Below, in pieces: positions 32,307 to 45,300 of a DNA stretch of 64,000 bases; position 1 is the stretch's first letter, and every line of letters starts with the position of its first letter. The position numbers were made by a program, and so were the translations under genes. Source of the stretch: Mucidula mucida (taxonomy: Eukaryota > Basidiomycota > Agaricomycetes > Agaricales > Physalacriaceae); assembly GCA_015501055.1 (NCBI GenBank), contig JADNYV010000012.1, positions 186,001-250,000 on the forward strand. Reading direction: 5' to 3'. The notes beneath the pieces were generated by a model that ran no database searches, had not been told where the DNA came from, and saw only the letters and a list, made by a program, of their open reading frames with translations.

Positions 32307-35069
32307 CTATGCCGATTTCCCAGAGTCCTCTTTCAAACTGACTATCCTATTCAAATCCAGATAATCCCCTTGTTTCCTGACAGCCTCAGCGCCGTCCTCT
32401 AGACACGCAAGTCTCGTGTCCTTGTCGACAGCAAAGTACCCAACACGCAATCCCTGGAACCGAATACACTCATTCCCAATGAGCTGCTCGCTCGACGCAT
32501 GTGGTGTATCATCATCCGCCGCTACAGGCCCGCTCGCCTTGAGCGCCGCATCTGTGCGCGCCTTTCCCTCCTTCTTAGCCTCAGAGAACATCCGCTTCGC
32601 CAACGACCAGAACCCAACCTCCAGCATCGCATGTCGCTTCACCTCTAAACTATCCGGGTTGATGTCTGAGCGGAAATCCGACGGCGGGTTGTCGCTCTTG
32701 AACAGCCGATTGAATATCCTCGTCTCGTCCACTCTGACGGGGCTGCCAGACGCAGGGTGATCAGCAACCCATTGGATGAATGCCTTCGGCTTTTTTACAG
32801 AGCCCGAATCTTCGAGGCGGCAGGTCAATTCAACGACCTTCCCACTGATCGGGTCCTTCCTGTACGAGGTGCATGTTATAGGATATGGAGCCTGGAAGAG
32901 GCCAACGGTCTTTCCTGGAGCGAGACGGAAGTAATCTTTAGAGTCTTCCTCTCTAAAATCGTCGGCTTCGATGTAAATTGTACGTGTGAAGGGTATCGTC
33001 GTGGTCCCAAGATCTGGAACTTTGGGATGCAGCGGCTTCGTTACCATCGTCACAGAGTCCTCCGCTATATTCTCGATGATGACTTTGAGAGGATCCATGA
33101 CCATGAGTAATCGCGGCGCAGTTGATTCGAGATATTGACGAACGGTCTGTTCGAAGCGGGAGATTTGGATGTTAGATGCAGCGACGGATACACCGAGATC
33201 ACCGACGAAGGCTAAGATAGCGCCAGGCGGTATGCCTCGTCGTCTCAAAGCGATGAGAGTGTACAGTCGAGGGTCATCCCAACCGGCAACGAAGCCCTCG
33301 TTTACGAGAGCGAGAATTTTGCGCTTGGACATTACGGTGCCCTCAAGACTTAGTCTCCCGTATTCTGATTGCCTAGGCTTGTAAACCTCAAGTGCGTCGC
33401 AAAGCCATTCATATGATTGACGAGAGGCAACGAACTCTGTCGTGCATAGCGAATGTCTGATACAGCGTCAGTGATTGCAAGACGTGTACGCAAGTCGCAG
33501 ACTAACGAGATGTTCTCAAAGCTATCCACTAAGCAGTGAGTGTAGTCGTAAGTAGGGTAGATCTTCCACTTGTCACCTGTTCGGTGATGTGGCGTCTCCA
33601 AGACCCGATAAGCTGTCAGATCCCACATTTGAGGGTTCCCATCGCTCAAATCCTGTTTCATCCGGAGATTGGCCTCTTTCGGTTGATACTTTCCGTCTTT
33701 CATGTTCTTGAACTCGACAAGGGATTCCTCAATGGGACGATCCCGATGCACGCAGGCCTTGGGCTGACCATGTCCTCCACCACGGTCGATCTTTATTTGC
33801 TCCTCTGGATCCTGCATTTGAGTATAGAAAATCTCAAAACGTCGATAAACTCACGTGTGCAGTGGCAAACATAAGCCTTGTCGCGTTTTATGAGTTCGAC
33901 GGCAAGATCGTATAGTTCAGAGAAGTAGTCGCTGGAGTAGGTGATTTTCCAAGGCTCAAATCCAAGCCATCGAATGGTCTCCAATATACTCTCAAAGTAT
34001 CGCGCTTCCTCCTTCTCGGGATTGGTGTCATCGTAGCGCAGATAGCATTTACCGCCGTGATGAGCTGCATACCCAAAGTTGACGAATATAGCTTTCGAGT
34101 GCCCGATGTGAAGATAACCGTTTGGTTCGGGCGGGAAACGCGTCCAGACCGCGCCTTTTGTGGCCGCAAGATGCGCGTCGCGAAGATGAGGATGGATTTG
34201 GGGATTTTCGCCCGGTTTGTGGAGATTGCCTAGGAAGCCTTCTTCGAATACAGTCTTTTTTGAAGTTTCTATCGAGGGAGTATCGATAGGAGCAGCCTTG
34301 GGTGTCTCCTTCTTTGCCTCCTGGTAACGGGTCTCTTGAGCTCTGACAATGTAGGCAAAGATGAATGTACATACTTTGGGCTTTCCCTTAGCAGACTCTT
34401 TAGGCCCAAATTTGCTCACAAAGATCTGTTCGACGGCGTTCTTGACATCGACAGCACTGGCCCATCGCAGATCAGGTGTCAGGCGTATTGAGCTGATTAC
34501 AGCTCCTAGATTGTTCCATCCAGCTACTGCAGTTGTCGATAAGTAACTTGATACTTTTTCGCCCAGTTCTTCCGGTGTTATAGTGAAACCTAGATCCGTA
34601 TTAGCCCAAAGATTATCCCAATTACAGTCGAACATACCAACGCCACATTCCTTGTCGAATGCTGCTACATCGACTGGCGCCGGATGCGCTTCAAGGTATT
34701 TGCTCGCAGCTGGATTGATGTCAAATTGAGATGGTTGAATAGGTAACAACAGGATGGAGACGCACCCGACACCTGATCCACAGACTTCAGCTTGTCCTCT
34801 AAGATCTTGTCAATGATATACTTTTGCTCTGCATCACCAATCGATTCTGATTTCGCCAAGTTTCCGGATAGAGCTACGACCAAATTGGCGTGTTTCTCGT
34901 CAAGACCGCCTTGGTCGCTGACCAAAGAGTATTTCTCAATCAATTCTTTGAGAATAGCAGCGCTTTTGGGCGATTTGGCAGCTTCGGCGGCCTTGGCTTG
35001 ACTGAGGCCAAGCGACTTGAATAGTGATACGAGTGGATTAGATGAATCTGGCTTGCTAGGCGGCGCCAT
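32307..35069 (-). CDS. GLN4: Glutaminyl-tRNA synthetase, cytoplasmic
   Basis: The ATG at 35069 begins an N-terminal helical appended domain ([20 protein letters not shown], then [12 protein letters not shown]) that is typical of eukaryotic GlnRS. The catalytic core follows: [20 protein letters not shown] contains the HIGH motif, then [12 protein letters not shown], and [16 protein letters not shown] contains the KMSKS-like motif. [20 protein letters not shown] and the two beta-barrel anticodon-binding domains follow, ending [14 protein letters not shown]. GlnRS and GluRS share these motifs; the MSKRK form and the N-terminal domain fit GlnRS. Six or so introns of about 50 nt occur. It charges tRNA-Gln in the cytosol and is convergent with the RPR2-like gene. 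Confidence 0.93.
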
Positions 35070-35246
35070 CAGCTGGAAGATGGTCGTAAGGGTAAGAGGT
35101 GTTATGCTCGAGTCATCAACAAACGCGTCTCATGCCAAATTGGGCGTATTACAACTACAGCGGGCATCATCTATGTATCGGTGCGCTAGTATCATGTACA
35201 GTATTCAATTAATGTATAGTAGGTCTTGCTTTCTTACCAGTCTCTC

Positions 35247-36934
35247 TTATGAGTGTACAATTATATCACCCACGATACCCTTAAGTGTTCTCTGAGGTTT
35301 CCCATACGCATCCTTTTTCTTCCCAACAACCTCAACTTCCATCGTCCTCGTAGGCTCTAGTGTGAGCTGCTCATCGATGCGGCCGTCTAGAAATGCGTCG
35401 GAGAGACGCGAGATGGAATTCATGAACTTCAAGGCTGTCTTTCTCCCAGGTATTAGAGGCAGGACAAGGAAATCAGAAAAGTGCGGATGCTGCGATTTCA
35501 CTGACATGAAATGAGACTAGCATTTTTCGGGAAAGAACGCAGCATACCGAGAGTAAGCAATTTTGCCTTCAGCCCCCAAGCATTGACTACACTTCTTAGT
35601 CGTTCAAAATGCTCGTCCCAAAGAGTGAAACCTTGGGAATTGATAACCAGGAGGTCAGGAAGTGATTTCGCCTGTTCTTCCACAGCAAGTGTCTCTTCAG
35701 AGGAGGCAGAAGGTGTAATATCCGAAACAACTTTGTAATCGTCGAGAGGTGTAGGCCCAGGAGACGGAATTGGGTCGAGCCATGGGTCGTGTATCAAAGT
35801 CTTAGTTACTGGTATCGGTGCAGCCCATGAAGGAGGAGGCGTAGAGAGAATGTAAAACTAGGAAACGATATTAGCTGCGTGAAGCTTTGTGCGTGACCCA
35901 CAAGTTATTACCATTGTACATCCTCCAAAGGAATGGCCTGCCAAGGCGACATCTCGGGAATGCTCTACAAGGGGTTGATCATCACTCGCTGTCCAACTGG
36001 ACCAATCAATGTCAGAGCCGTCAAGTGTCTCCACCTGGAGGGGATGGCGGCGATGAAGCATAGACACAAATGTGTGATACACGGTGTAAACCTCATGCCG
36101 ACGAAACTCCAACTGGTCTCTCCTCAGTGGTAGAAGAGCTTCTTCAGATGTCTCGGGTCGCCTATCTCGCGTGTCACCCTCTGCATAGACAGCGTTCCAG
36201 GGATAACTCACTTCAAGTCCTTTTCCGCCATATAGTGAACAACTCTGGATCGGCGCGACCCATCTTCATCCCATGTACGTGAGACGCAGCAAGTCGCCGT
36301 GCCGTCTCTGTGTTCGATGGCTAAGACGACCCTGCCTGACGCGGCTAGTCGAGAACATATTTGACTGGCCGCGCGTGTGAGACAGAGCTATACGACGTTT
36401 GGGCGACTGACCTATAGGCCGTACGACTGCCACCAAGTCCATGCGAGAATATAACCAAAGGCCAAGGCTTTTCTTTCGCCTTTAATAGCGGCGCGTTACA
36501 GAATACAGGAATCTACACATGCAGGAGATGTCATGTCATTATCAAAATGAAGCAGAGACTGATTCTACTTTAAGCAAGGCTCCGTAGAAGTATACAACGG
36601 GTCGCACGATCCAGCTCGGAATTGATTCTACAGTGCTGCGCGTCAGTAATATGCTCTGTTCCTCGAAAACAAGTGTGATCCACCCACCTGCAAACATGAC
36701 GATACCCTTCAAGTTTTCGTTCAATGGTCGTAGTAGCCAATCCACGCCTTTCGAGGGGCCGGCGGTGACGTCTGCGGGGTAGTAAGCGGTGAAGGCGACC
36801 TCATCGAGTACGAGAGCGGGCTGATCGTTCAACGTTGCAGTGCCAAATGTGACCGACGGCTGCACAGGCGTTGCGAACGTCGTCGAGCCCACGGGATATT
36901 TGTTGTCCGAGCACTGGGGGAGGGAGAGAGACAT
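35247..36934 (-). CDS. PAF-acetylhydrolase-like alpha/beta hydrolase
   Basis: The protein begins MSLSLPQ and has YPVGSTTFATPV, LDEVAFTAYYPADV and RPLNENLKGIVMFAG, the N-terminal pattern of fungal PAF-acetylhydrolase (family II) homologues. LAIEHRDGT follows the oxyanion region. The nucleophile elbow is AGHSFGGCTM, the acid residue likely lies in IHDPWLDP, and the histidine in KSQHPHFSDFLVLP. It likely hydrolyses short-acyl phospholipids; no signal peptide is seen. Near 36211 the frame shifts between YMAEKDLK and the next block ending RRDQLEFRRHEVYTVY. Adding one G restores continuity, so a base is probably missing. It lies in tandem between GLN4 and glutaminase 1 on the same strand. Confidence 0.82.
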
Positions 36935-37118
36935 TGTTCGCCATTGTATACGCCAAGCAACAACAAACCACTACTGCTGCCATCATATGTCATCATCAAT
37001 TACTCGGCTACGATTCGGAGCAGGCGCGGATAACAAGAGAATCAATCATAAATACTGTAGTACAGGACAACTCGGAGATGCGATTACCCTCTCTTCCATA
37101 ATTCGTGAAAATCAACGT

Positions 37119-40100
37119 TTATAGCACCAGGAATGCGACTTGAAAAAAAGTCGATCAACAGTCTTGTTGACAGAATGGACATAAGACTTACGATGACCTC
37201 CAACAACAGGCCTTGCCCTGAAGCCATTCGGGCTGCCGTTGGTGGTTTCGTACCAGTCACCGAATGGTTGGGAGCTCTGACCGTCTGAAGCCCAGGCTTT
37301 TACGGCAGATATGAAGATATCGCGAGCCTCATTGTCAGTCATGATGGCCCCAGTCCAGATTTCCCAATCTACATGCAGTTAGAACTAACGCTAATGCCTC
37401 AAACCAAAATTATTCACCGGATTTCGTGTACGTATGCCTCACGGATGGCACAGTGAACTTTTAATAGCAACAGAATAACGTAGACGTACCTTGTGTCCAG
37501 CGGCACACCGAAGGGCTCTATTGACTCGCGTCAGTCCTCCTCAAACCCCGAGAAAGACTGGGCACACCTGCGACAGTCTTATACCATGCCGTTTCTAATG
37601 AGATTGAGTAAGAACGCCACCGTAACATAGATGGACCACGCACGCATCTCGTAGATGGAAGCAGGGAAAAGGTTTAATCCGAGCAGTTTATCACCGTAAA
37701 GGTTGTAGGAGAGTCCCCAACTGAAAATGAGATGACTCATAGAACGCGTTCATAAGAACGTGCTCACCTGCTAGAGTTTCCATACTAGGGAAGAAAGTTA
37801 AGTACAGGTTATAACCATTGTCAAATTGTTACTCACAGCTAGAGTCAAGTGGTCGCCACTATCAGAGGCTGAAAGCATCTGCCACTGTGCCACATAGTCT
37901 GCCGCAATTGCCTGAAGATCACGTCAGGTTAAATGCAACAGCAAAAGCGTGCTTAAAGTACACTGTAGTTGTTGCTTTTGGCGGTATCCCCGAGAATCAA
38001 GGCAATTTCTGCCATAGCCTTGATTCCAATGATGCCTTTGATAGCGAGATTGGTCTGATTGGGCAACGGTCCCGCGAAATCATCAGTGCTGATTTGGTTA
38101 GCAGGAATAAGAGAGTCGGTGATGAGGATTTGCGTCCATTGATCCAGGAGGTCCGACTGAAATGCTTAGGGTTAGGAGCGCTTGCCACATCAAACAAAAT
38201 GATACGTACGTATGCGCTGAGATGAGATTTATCATTCGTTCGCTGTGCGTAACTCAGGGCCATGATGACCATGTTCCCGCTCTCTATTGGGGTATCAACC
38301 AAATTCATTCAACGCAGAACTGGCGAACCTTCCACCGGCATCGCCTCATCTGCGCCATCGTTATGACCAATGGCTTGAGGATAGTGTGCACCTGGTGGCG
38401 CTCAATTCATGTAACGTACAGTGAAAGATGCAAGACTTACCCAGATCGTGTACGCTCCATGCATTCGGGTACTGACCGGTGGCTTGATACCTGAACAGAC
38501 CTTCCAAAAGATATTTTCCAAGAGCCGGATTCGTGTAAAGTAACACGGGCCAAGCCGGGAATATCACATCCACGGTATTCGTGTTCTGCTTAAGCTTAGT
38601 ACATCGAACACGTTATCGGGAAATGCATCTTACACCGTCACTAGATATCTCTGAAGACGTTGCGAATAAGCAAAAAAGGAATGAAACAGAATCACTAGTA
38701 CCTTTCATGAACAGGATTACATCCTCTGTGTTCCAGCTTCCGTCGCCGTTTTTGGATATCGTGAGTTCAGTCGCGCCTAGGGCTTGACGTACCGACAACG
38801 CCACGATGCCCGCGTAGTCTGACGAGATAGCATTGGCGTCGCTCTGGAGCTGCCCATCAAAAGCAGTAGCGGTGGCAAGAGCACCAGCATAATTCGATAA
38901 GAAGTCGTCAATCTGGCGTGTATACCCGTCAGCCTACATCATGACTGAAAGGAAGAGTGGGACTCACCAAGGCGGCAGGACTAGAGAACTCGCTCCAGAA
39001 ATATAGGCTCCGATCTTGTCGTCCGTTGTTTTCGACTATGTAGCTGATGGCAGGATCACGAATATGACCGATGGCGAACACGACAGGTTCTGTCGAGCCT
39101 GTAACAGAGCCGAGGTTTTGAGACAAAGCGAAAACTGGCCAAGCGTCGCTGATGGCTCGGAACGACGTGTCTTGGGTGTTCGGAAGCGAGCCGTTGTTAA
39201 TGAACTGAGCACGGACAGCAACATCGGCTCCTGTCTGGTAAGTCGTATTCGCTGTCTGAGATGTTACGAGTTAAAGGGATGTTGTTAGCTGCAATAAGCG
39301 TCGAAGACTTACATTAAGAACGGCATAATATGCGGCGCCATCTGGATGGTGTATGAAGATTTAACATTTGCTTTTGAGCAAAACACCTACATTGCGTGTG
39401 ATCATTGACCTCCGAGAAAACGCTAGGACTCGACAGCTGGATCTGGTGAGTAACAACGTTCCCCGAAGCAGTTGACCAGTTGGCGACTAGATTGTTGTCT
39501 CCGGAAACCCATTCCGCACTGATGTCCGAGTAGACTTGAACCGAGTGCGATGCGCCATCATTTGAAGCAGCTGACACCGCCATATATGAAAGCGGGGCGG
39601 ATTGTTTGGCCAGGTCATTAGCCTGCGGCGATAAGCATTGCATTGTGCGAAGAACAGTGATAGAGTTACCTCGACAGGGCTCAGGAAGGAAACTGTCAGA
39701 TCGACTGGCCCGGCTGTCAATTTGAAGTTGCTCTGAGTTGCGGTGAACTGTTGAGAAGATGAGTGGATGAATCTTCGAGGTCAGCTCATTGACCCCACTT
39801 CAAAGTCGGTCTGGACGGCTTTCTGGAACGAAGCACCTGAAACCGATGGTACACCTAAAAAGCTATACGCGGTTCCGTCGACTTTGACAAAGCCGGCCCA
39901 TCCTAGAATCTGTCGTCCGAGCATGGATTAGTACACACTTGCTTTCGTGAATATACATACAGAACCAGTCCAGAAGGTCGGCCATCCATCGTTCAGTGCC
40001 ACACCAGGTCCTTGGGGTAGCCATGCAGAGAGGTATGGGGTGCGCACTGCAAGAGGAATTGATGGTGGATTAAAGGGCGTCGCGGTCCAAGCCAAAGCAT

Positions 40101-40143
40101 GGACATAGCTGGTTAAAGTAAAAAAGCAAATAAGCCTGAGCAT
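37119..40143 (-). CDS. GtaA-type extracellular glutaminase, copy 1
   Basis: The signal peptide MLRLICFFTLTSYVHALA is followed by PFNPPSIPLAVRTPYLSAWL and ALNDGWPTFWTGSILGWAGF, the start of the glutaminase A family (DUF5127/DUF4965/DUF1793 architecture). Internal blocks include LSYMAVSAASNDGASHSVQV, AVRAQF, VFAIGHIRDPAI, SLYFWSEFSS, NTVDVIFPAWPVLLYTNPAL, RYQATGQYPNAWSVHDLG and ESGNMVIMALSYAQRTND. The C-terminus is WYETTNGSPNGFRARPVVGG, then a last small exon coding LAFLVL and a stop at 37119–37121. The product should be a secreted enzyme of about 700 residues; characterised Aspergillus members hydrolyse glutamine. More than ten short introns are present. Unlike copy 2, it has no GPI-type tail. 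Confidence 0.9.
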
Positions 40144-40530
40144 CGTGCACAGATTGATGCGTCCAAAAGTCTACCTAGTTTATCAAAGGACAGTGAAGGC
40201 GGGGATAACATCGCCTCCAGAGTCTTCTGATCGCGTACCATGCACCGAAGAGGTCAGCAGGCGAAGCAGGGATAGAAAAAGGTCTAAAAACGCCTGAAAA
40301 CATGAAACAGATTCCCATGGACATGCGTTGCGGGTTCACATGTTATATTAGTTCGTACGGTCTTCATGGGGAAGGGAAGAAGACGGAGGGGGCAGATGAC
40401 GTAGCGCGTTGCTTGGACTTGTTTGCCTGTACCCCCTCTGTATAAGAATCGCGCGACCCTCAGCAACTCTCTCTTTTCCCTTCTTTACCCTGGTGGTACA
40501 TTCTATTCTTCCATTCCAAACAAGTCTGCT
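40144..40530. promoter_or_regulatory. Divergent promoter of glutaminase 1 and chitinase
   Basis: 387 bp separate the two start codons. On the chitinase side there is a TATAAGAA box at 40441–40448, 83–90 bp before the ATG, a CRE-like TGACGT at 40397–40402, and a pyrimidine-rich leader. I see no clear TATA box on the glutaminase side. Shared control of a wall hydrolase and a glutaminase is an inference from the arrangement. Confidence 0.55.
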
Positions 40531-41994
40531 ATGCCTTTACAATCGCTCTATGCCCTTTCTCTCACAGCCTATGTTGCCTTCGCCGCGCCGGTCGCGGACT
40601 CAACATTGTCGTCTCAGACAATCGCCTCGCCTTTCGTCAATTCCTCGCTCGCAAGCACGCCCACTTCCATCATGTCTAGTGCGCCTGTAGCCACCGCTGC
40701 CTATGGAGAAGAAGCTGTATTTGCCTACCCCCCAGCTTCGCCATCGTCTATGTCTTCTTCCAATACTCACTCACCGCTCGTCATGGCGTACTATCCTGAT
40801 TGGATCAGTGATAACTATCCTCCTGAACGAATTGATTTTGACTTATATGACTGGATCGATTTCGCCTTTGCACTCCCGACTGCAGACTTCACGTTATCGT
40901 GGGATGATCCATCAATGGCCCCCCGATTGCTTGAGCGTCTCGTTGCTGTTGCGCACGCCAATGGGAAGAAAGTGAAACTTAGCATCGGTGGTTGGACTGG
41001 TAGCCAGTCCGTTTCCTCGCCTGCGTGTTTATATGCGGTGCTAATCGTGAATCCAGGCATTTCTCTGATGCAGTTGCGACAGACGACACTCGACGCATTT
41101 TTGCCACCAATATTGGTGAAGCATACAAGCAGTTCAATTTAGACGGCATCGATATCGACTGGGAGTATCCGGGTGCTCAAGGCGAATCCGGTAATCGAGT
41201 TTCTCACACTGACGCCGCCAACTTTCTTCCGTTTCTGCAATTGCTTCGCACTGTTCTTCCTGCCGATGCTATCATCACTGCTGCTACTCAACCAGCGCCA
41301 TTCGCTGATAAAGATGGACAACCGATGCAGGACGTATCCGAATTCGCAGCCGTGTTAGATTGGATTCTCATCATGAATTATGATGTTTGGTCTTGTGCGT
41401 ATTATTCACTTCCTCTGAGCGATCCTGATCGCGTTCTATCTAGCTTCGTCTACCCCTGGACCCAATGCTCCATTCTACGACGCGTGTCATAATTCAAGTC
41501 AACCCAACGCCAATGCCGTCGGAGCCTTCAATTCTTGGACCGCTGCCGGATTCTCTCCTTCGAAGCTGGTGCTGGGTGTGCCTTCATATGGATACCTCTC
41601 AAGGTCCAACGCTTCGAAGCTGCGCTCGCGTTTCCTCCCACGTCACATCTCCAACAGTAACCTTCTTGTGTCAGACGAAGGAAAACCGGAAGGGCAGATT
41701 CAATTTCGTAGCCTTGTCGCCCAAAATGCTCTCGTTCCCTCTACAACGGGTCAAAAGACAACATTCGCCGCAGGAAACGGTTTCATTCGTGATTGGGACG
41801 AGTGCTCCAGTACGCCTTTTCTACGCTCGGCAGAAGCTGGACAGGTAGTCTCTTATGATGACACGGAGTCGCTTTCGTTGAAGGCGTCGTTTGTTAAAAA
41901 GGTTGGGATGCTGGGTGTCAACATGTGGGAAGTCGACGGCGATACAGATGCCTCTGACTTGGCGAAAGCTATTAGAGTGGCGATGCAGTCGTAA
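40531..41994 (+). CDS. Secreted GH18 chitinase
   Basis: A signal peptide (MPLQSLYALSLTAYVAFAAP) precedes a short Ser/Thr/Pro-rich linker. The GH18 barrel starts at PLVMAYYPDWISDNYPPERI, with KKVKLSIGGWTGS and the catalytic signature LDGIDIDWEYPG (DxxDxDxE, with Glu as the acid). Later blocks include MNYDVW, LVLGVPSYGYLSRS and VGMLGVNMWEVDGD, the conserved tryptophan strand near the end. At least two introns occur; the first uses a GTCCGT donor and is needed to reach FSDAVATDDTRR. The length of about 430–450 residues is normal and no chitin-binding module is present. It acts on chitin in wall remodelling or nutrition, between two glutaminase genes and upstream of a chitin synthase. Confidence 0.93.
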
Positions 41995-42336
41995 AGAATC
42001 GGCAACTAGTAAACCTTGATGATAAGCGTTACTTGTACTTACATTCAAGTAGAGGACCAGTGCAGGACTATCTTGTGATTCCGAATGTAATGTTGCTCGG
42101 CCACGTTTATGTTCCAATACTTTCTCCGAAGTCCACCTGCTACAAACGTCCGACCGATACTTGTCTTACAATACTGCTTTAGCACTTTAACATGTCGGAA
42201 TGTTTGGATAGCCTGCTGGAAACAGTTGTTTATCCTTGACGACGCTCGGTGTGATTTCCATCTGTTTCATCAATTGGATTAGTATAAGCCAGCCCTGGTA
42301 TAAGCACAGATTCGTGGGCACCATGGCCCTATTTGA
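41995..42336 (+). promoter_or_regulatory. Glutaminase 2 upstream region with CCAAT and TATA-like boxes
   Basis: This 342-bp spacer carries an inverted CCAAT box (ATTGG) at 42273–42277 and two TATAAG motifs, at 42283–42288 and 42299–42304, about 50 and 33 bp before the ATG. The first 150 bases should hold the chitinase 3' end. Confidence 0.5.
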
Positions 42337-45300
42337 ATGTCTCTTCCCTCTTCTCTGACTATGTTCAGTTTTGCAGCGTGCTGCTTTTTTCTTCTTTTCT
42401 CTGCCGCTTTAGGTGACGTCGTATCATCTCCGTTCATTCCTCCATCACAACCCTTGGCGGTTCGTTCTCCATATCTGTCAACTTGGCTAGGGCAAAGTAG
42501 TGGGGGAACAGCACTTAACGATGCCTGGGCACAGTTCTGGGCTGGTCGGGTTCGTCATGCGCATTCTTAGAGACAGAGACTTAGTCGGAATTCAGATTAC
42601 GGCCTGGGCTGGGTTCGTTCGCGTCGACAATGTCCCTTATAGTTTCATGGGAGATCCTGGCATCGAGCCCAAATTCACGAAGGCCACGCAACTAAGTGCA
42701 AAGGTGCCGTTTAGCGACGCGTCCAATATCTGTTTCTTACCTTTCCCAGTTCACCGCGACACAAACGGAATTCGTTATGTCAGCAGGTGCCGTTGATCTT
42801 ACCATAACATTTTTGAGCCCAGTAGAGGTACGTAGGAAGTGTTCTCCCTTTCAGCATCTGACGAAAGACCAGCCTAATGATTTGTCGAAACATTCTTTTC
42901 CGTTCTCTTACATGGCACTATCTGCCGCGTCTTCAGATGGCAGCTCGCACAGCGTGTCAGTTTACACTGATATCAGTGGCGAGTGGGTCTCTGGCAATAG
43001 CGCACTCGCAATCAACTGGACAACGTCGACGGAAGGCGCTATCACTCATCAAATCCAACTTCAGGATCCTGCTGTCTTTGGTGAACTCAATGATCAGACT
43101 CAATGTACATCCCATTTAGAACATTGACGATGCGACTAACATCCTTACCAATAGATGGGTCTATGTACTATGCTACTTCTGCTGTTGACGGCTTGACTTA
43201 TCAAACAGGCCCCGACGTCGATGTTCGCGCGCAGTTTGTCACTACCGGAACTCTGAACAACACGCAAGATACGAACTACCGCGAGATCCAGAAAAACTGG
43301 CCAGTCTTTGCATTCGCCCACAATCTTGGTGATGTAAAGGCGGCTACTGATCCCGTCGTTGTGGCGATAGGTCATGTCCGCGATCCCGTCATCCAATACA
43401 TTCGGGCTGGTGGCGAGATGCAAGAACGCAGTCTTTACTTTTTCAGCGAGTTTTCCACGGTTTCCGATGCTGTGCGACGTCTCCAGCGTCCGAGCTTATT
43501 CCTGTCATTGACTGTTAGATCTAGATACCCTCGTTTTTATCAGGTTACGGCGAGGCACTAAATAGCGCCAATACTTTCGATTCTCAGGTGGAGAATGATG
43601 CGTCCGCAATTTCCGCCGATTATGCTGGACTTGTTACTCTTTCTATTCGGCAAGCCTTTGGTGCTACTGAGATCACACTTCCCAAAACGACGGATGGCAC
43701 TTGGAATACTAGCGATGTCCTCGTTTTCATGAAAGGTTGGTTATGCAATTGGGCTTTGCTGCATAGAATGACATCCCTGTACTCCAGAAATATCCAGTAA
43801 TGGCGTACGTGCAATTAGTACATCCAGCTTCTATCGACTCTCACCAATAAACAGAACATGAATACGGTCGATGTCATCTTCCCAGCATGGCCACTCTATC
43901 TGTACACTAACCCAGATATCGGCCGGTATCTTCTTGATGCCCTTTTTGAGTATCAGGCCACCGGACAATACCCGAATGCCTACAGCATACATGACATGGG
44001 TACGAGCATGCTATCTACGTTAGAAGCTGTACCGATGACCACCTCCACTAGGTGCTCATTATCCTAACGCCACAGGCCATAATGATGGTCAAGACGAGGC
44101 TATGCCAGTTGAAGGTCAGTTTTGGATAACTGTATACCATGTTGTCTCTCATGGCTCGTCTAGAAAGTGGAAACATGTTGATCATGGCTCTGAGCTACGC
44201 ACAGAAAACAGGAGACATAGCACAGTTGACGAAATACGTTCGTTTTTCGCCTGTGCTAGACTTACCCTCTATTGACATGACTTTTAGTATGACCTCCTTG
44301 ATCTATGGACACAATTCTTGATCGCAGACTCTCTGATCCCTGCTCACCAACTTAGCACGGACGACTTTGCCGGGACTCTTGAAAACCAGACAAATCTTGC
44401 TATTAAAGGTATCATCGGTATCAAGGCTATGTCTGTCATTGCCGAGACTTTGGGAGACGACTCGAGAAGTAACAACTATAGTGTTCGTTATCGTTTCTTG
44501 ATATTCTCACACATGGGACTCATCGTCCTGGAAGTCTATCGCCTCATCATATGTCGAACAATGGCAGGATCTTGCCATATCATCCGACAAGACCCATTTA
44601 ACACTCAATGTACGTCCTCCTTTGTGTGGCCATTCGAGGTTCTTGCCGATTTCGATCTAGTACGGTAACGACTCAAGGTACATAACGAAGTGGTAATCAC
44701 CGTCTTCGCGCCATGTTGACGTCCATTTCATAGCTGGGGATTGACCTACAATCTTTTCTCTGATAAGCTGCTCAATCTGAGCCTCTTCCCAGAAGAGATT
44801 TACACCATGCGTAAGATCAATCTCGCGGACCTTCATCAAGTGCTGACCCTTTCGCAGAAACGAAGTTCTATCCGACTAAAGCTAGTAAGCCATGCTCGCC
44901 GTCCTTCGTTTTAATCCTTACCCCGCATGTGTAGACGACTTTGGTGTTCCTTTGGACAGCCGGTGCGTCTCCCGCCTGTGTCGTGTGCGTCACTAAGCTT
45001 GTAAATCCCCAGCGCGACATATACCAAGAGTGGTACGTCTCTTATTGTATCTCTTCAATTGTCACATACTGAAAGGTCTCAGATTGGGAGATATGGACTG
45101 CTGCTATCATGGCTGACACTGCGACGCGAGATTTGTTTATCAGTGCCGTCAAAGATGCGGCCGCCAGCGGCAAAGGCTCTGCTACACTTCGAGATTGGTA
45201 TGAAACAACTGACGGCTCGCCGGAAGGTTTCAAAGCGAGACCTGTGGTTGGTGGACATTGTAAGTGAATGCTCTTCAACACCATTATCTAACTTATGCGC

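Noticed and set aside
38166..38176. Second TTAGGGTTAGG motif
   Set aside because: It lies within the glutaminase 1 gene, is shorter, and has no promoter context.
44657..44839. Minus-strand 60-codon frame in glutaminase 2
   Set aside because: It overlaps exons and an intron of glutaminase 2 and has no features of its own.
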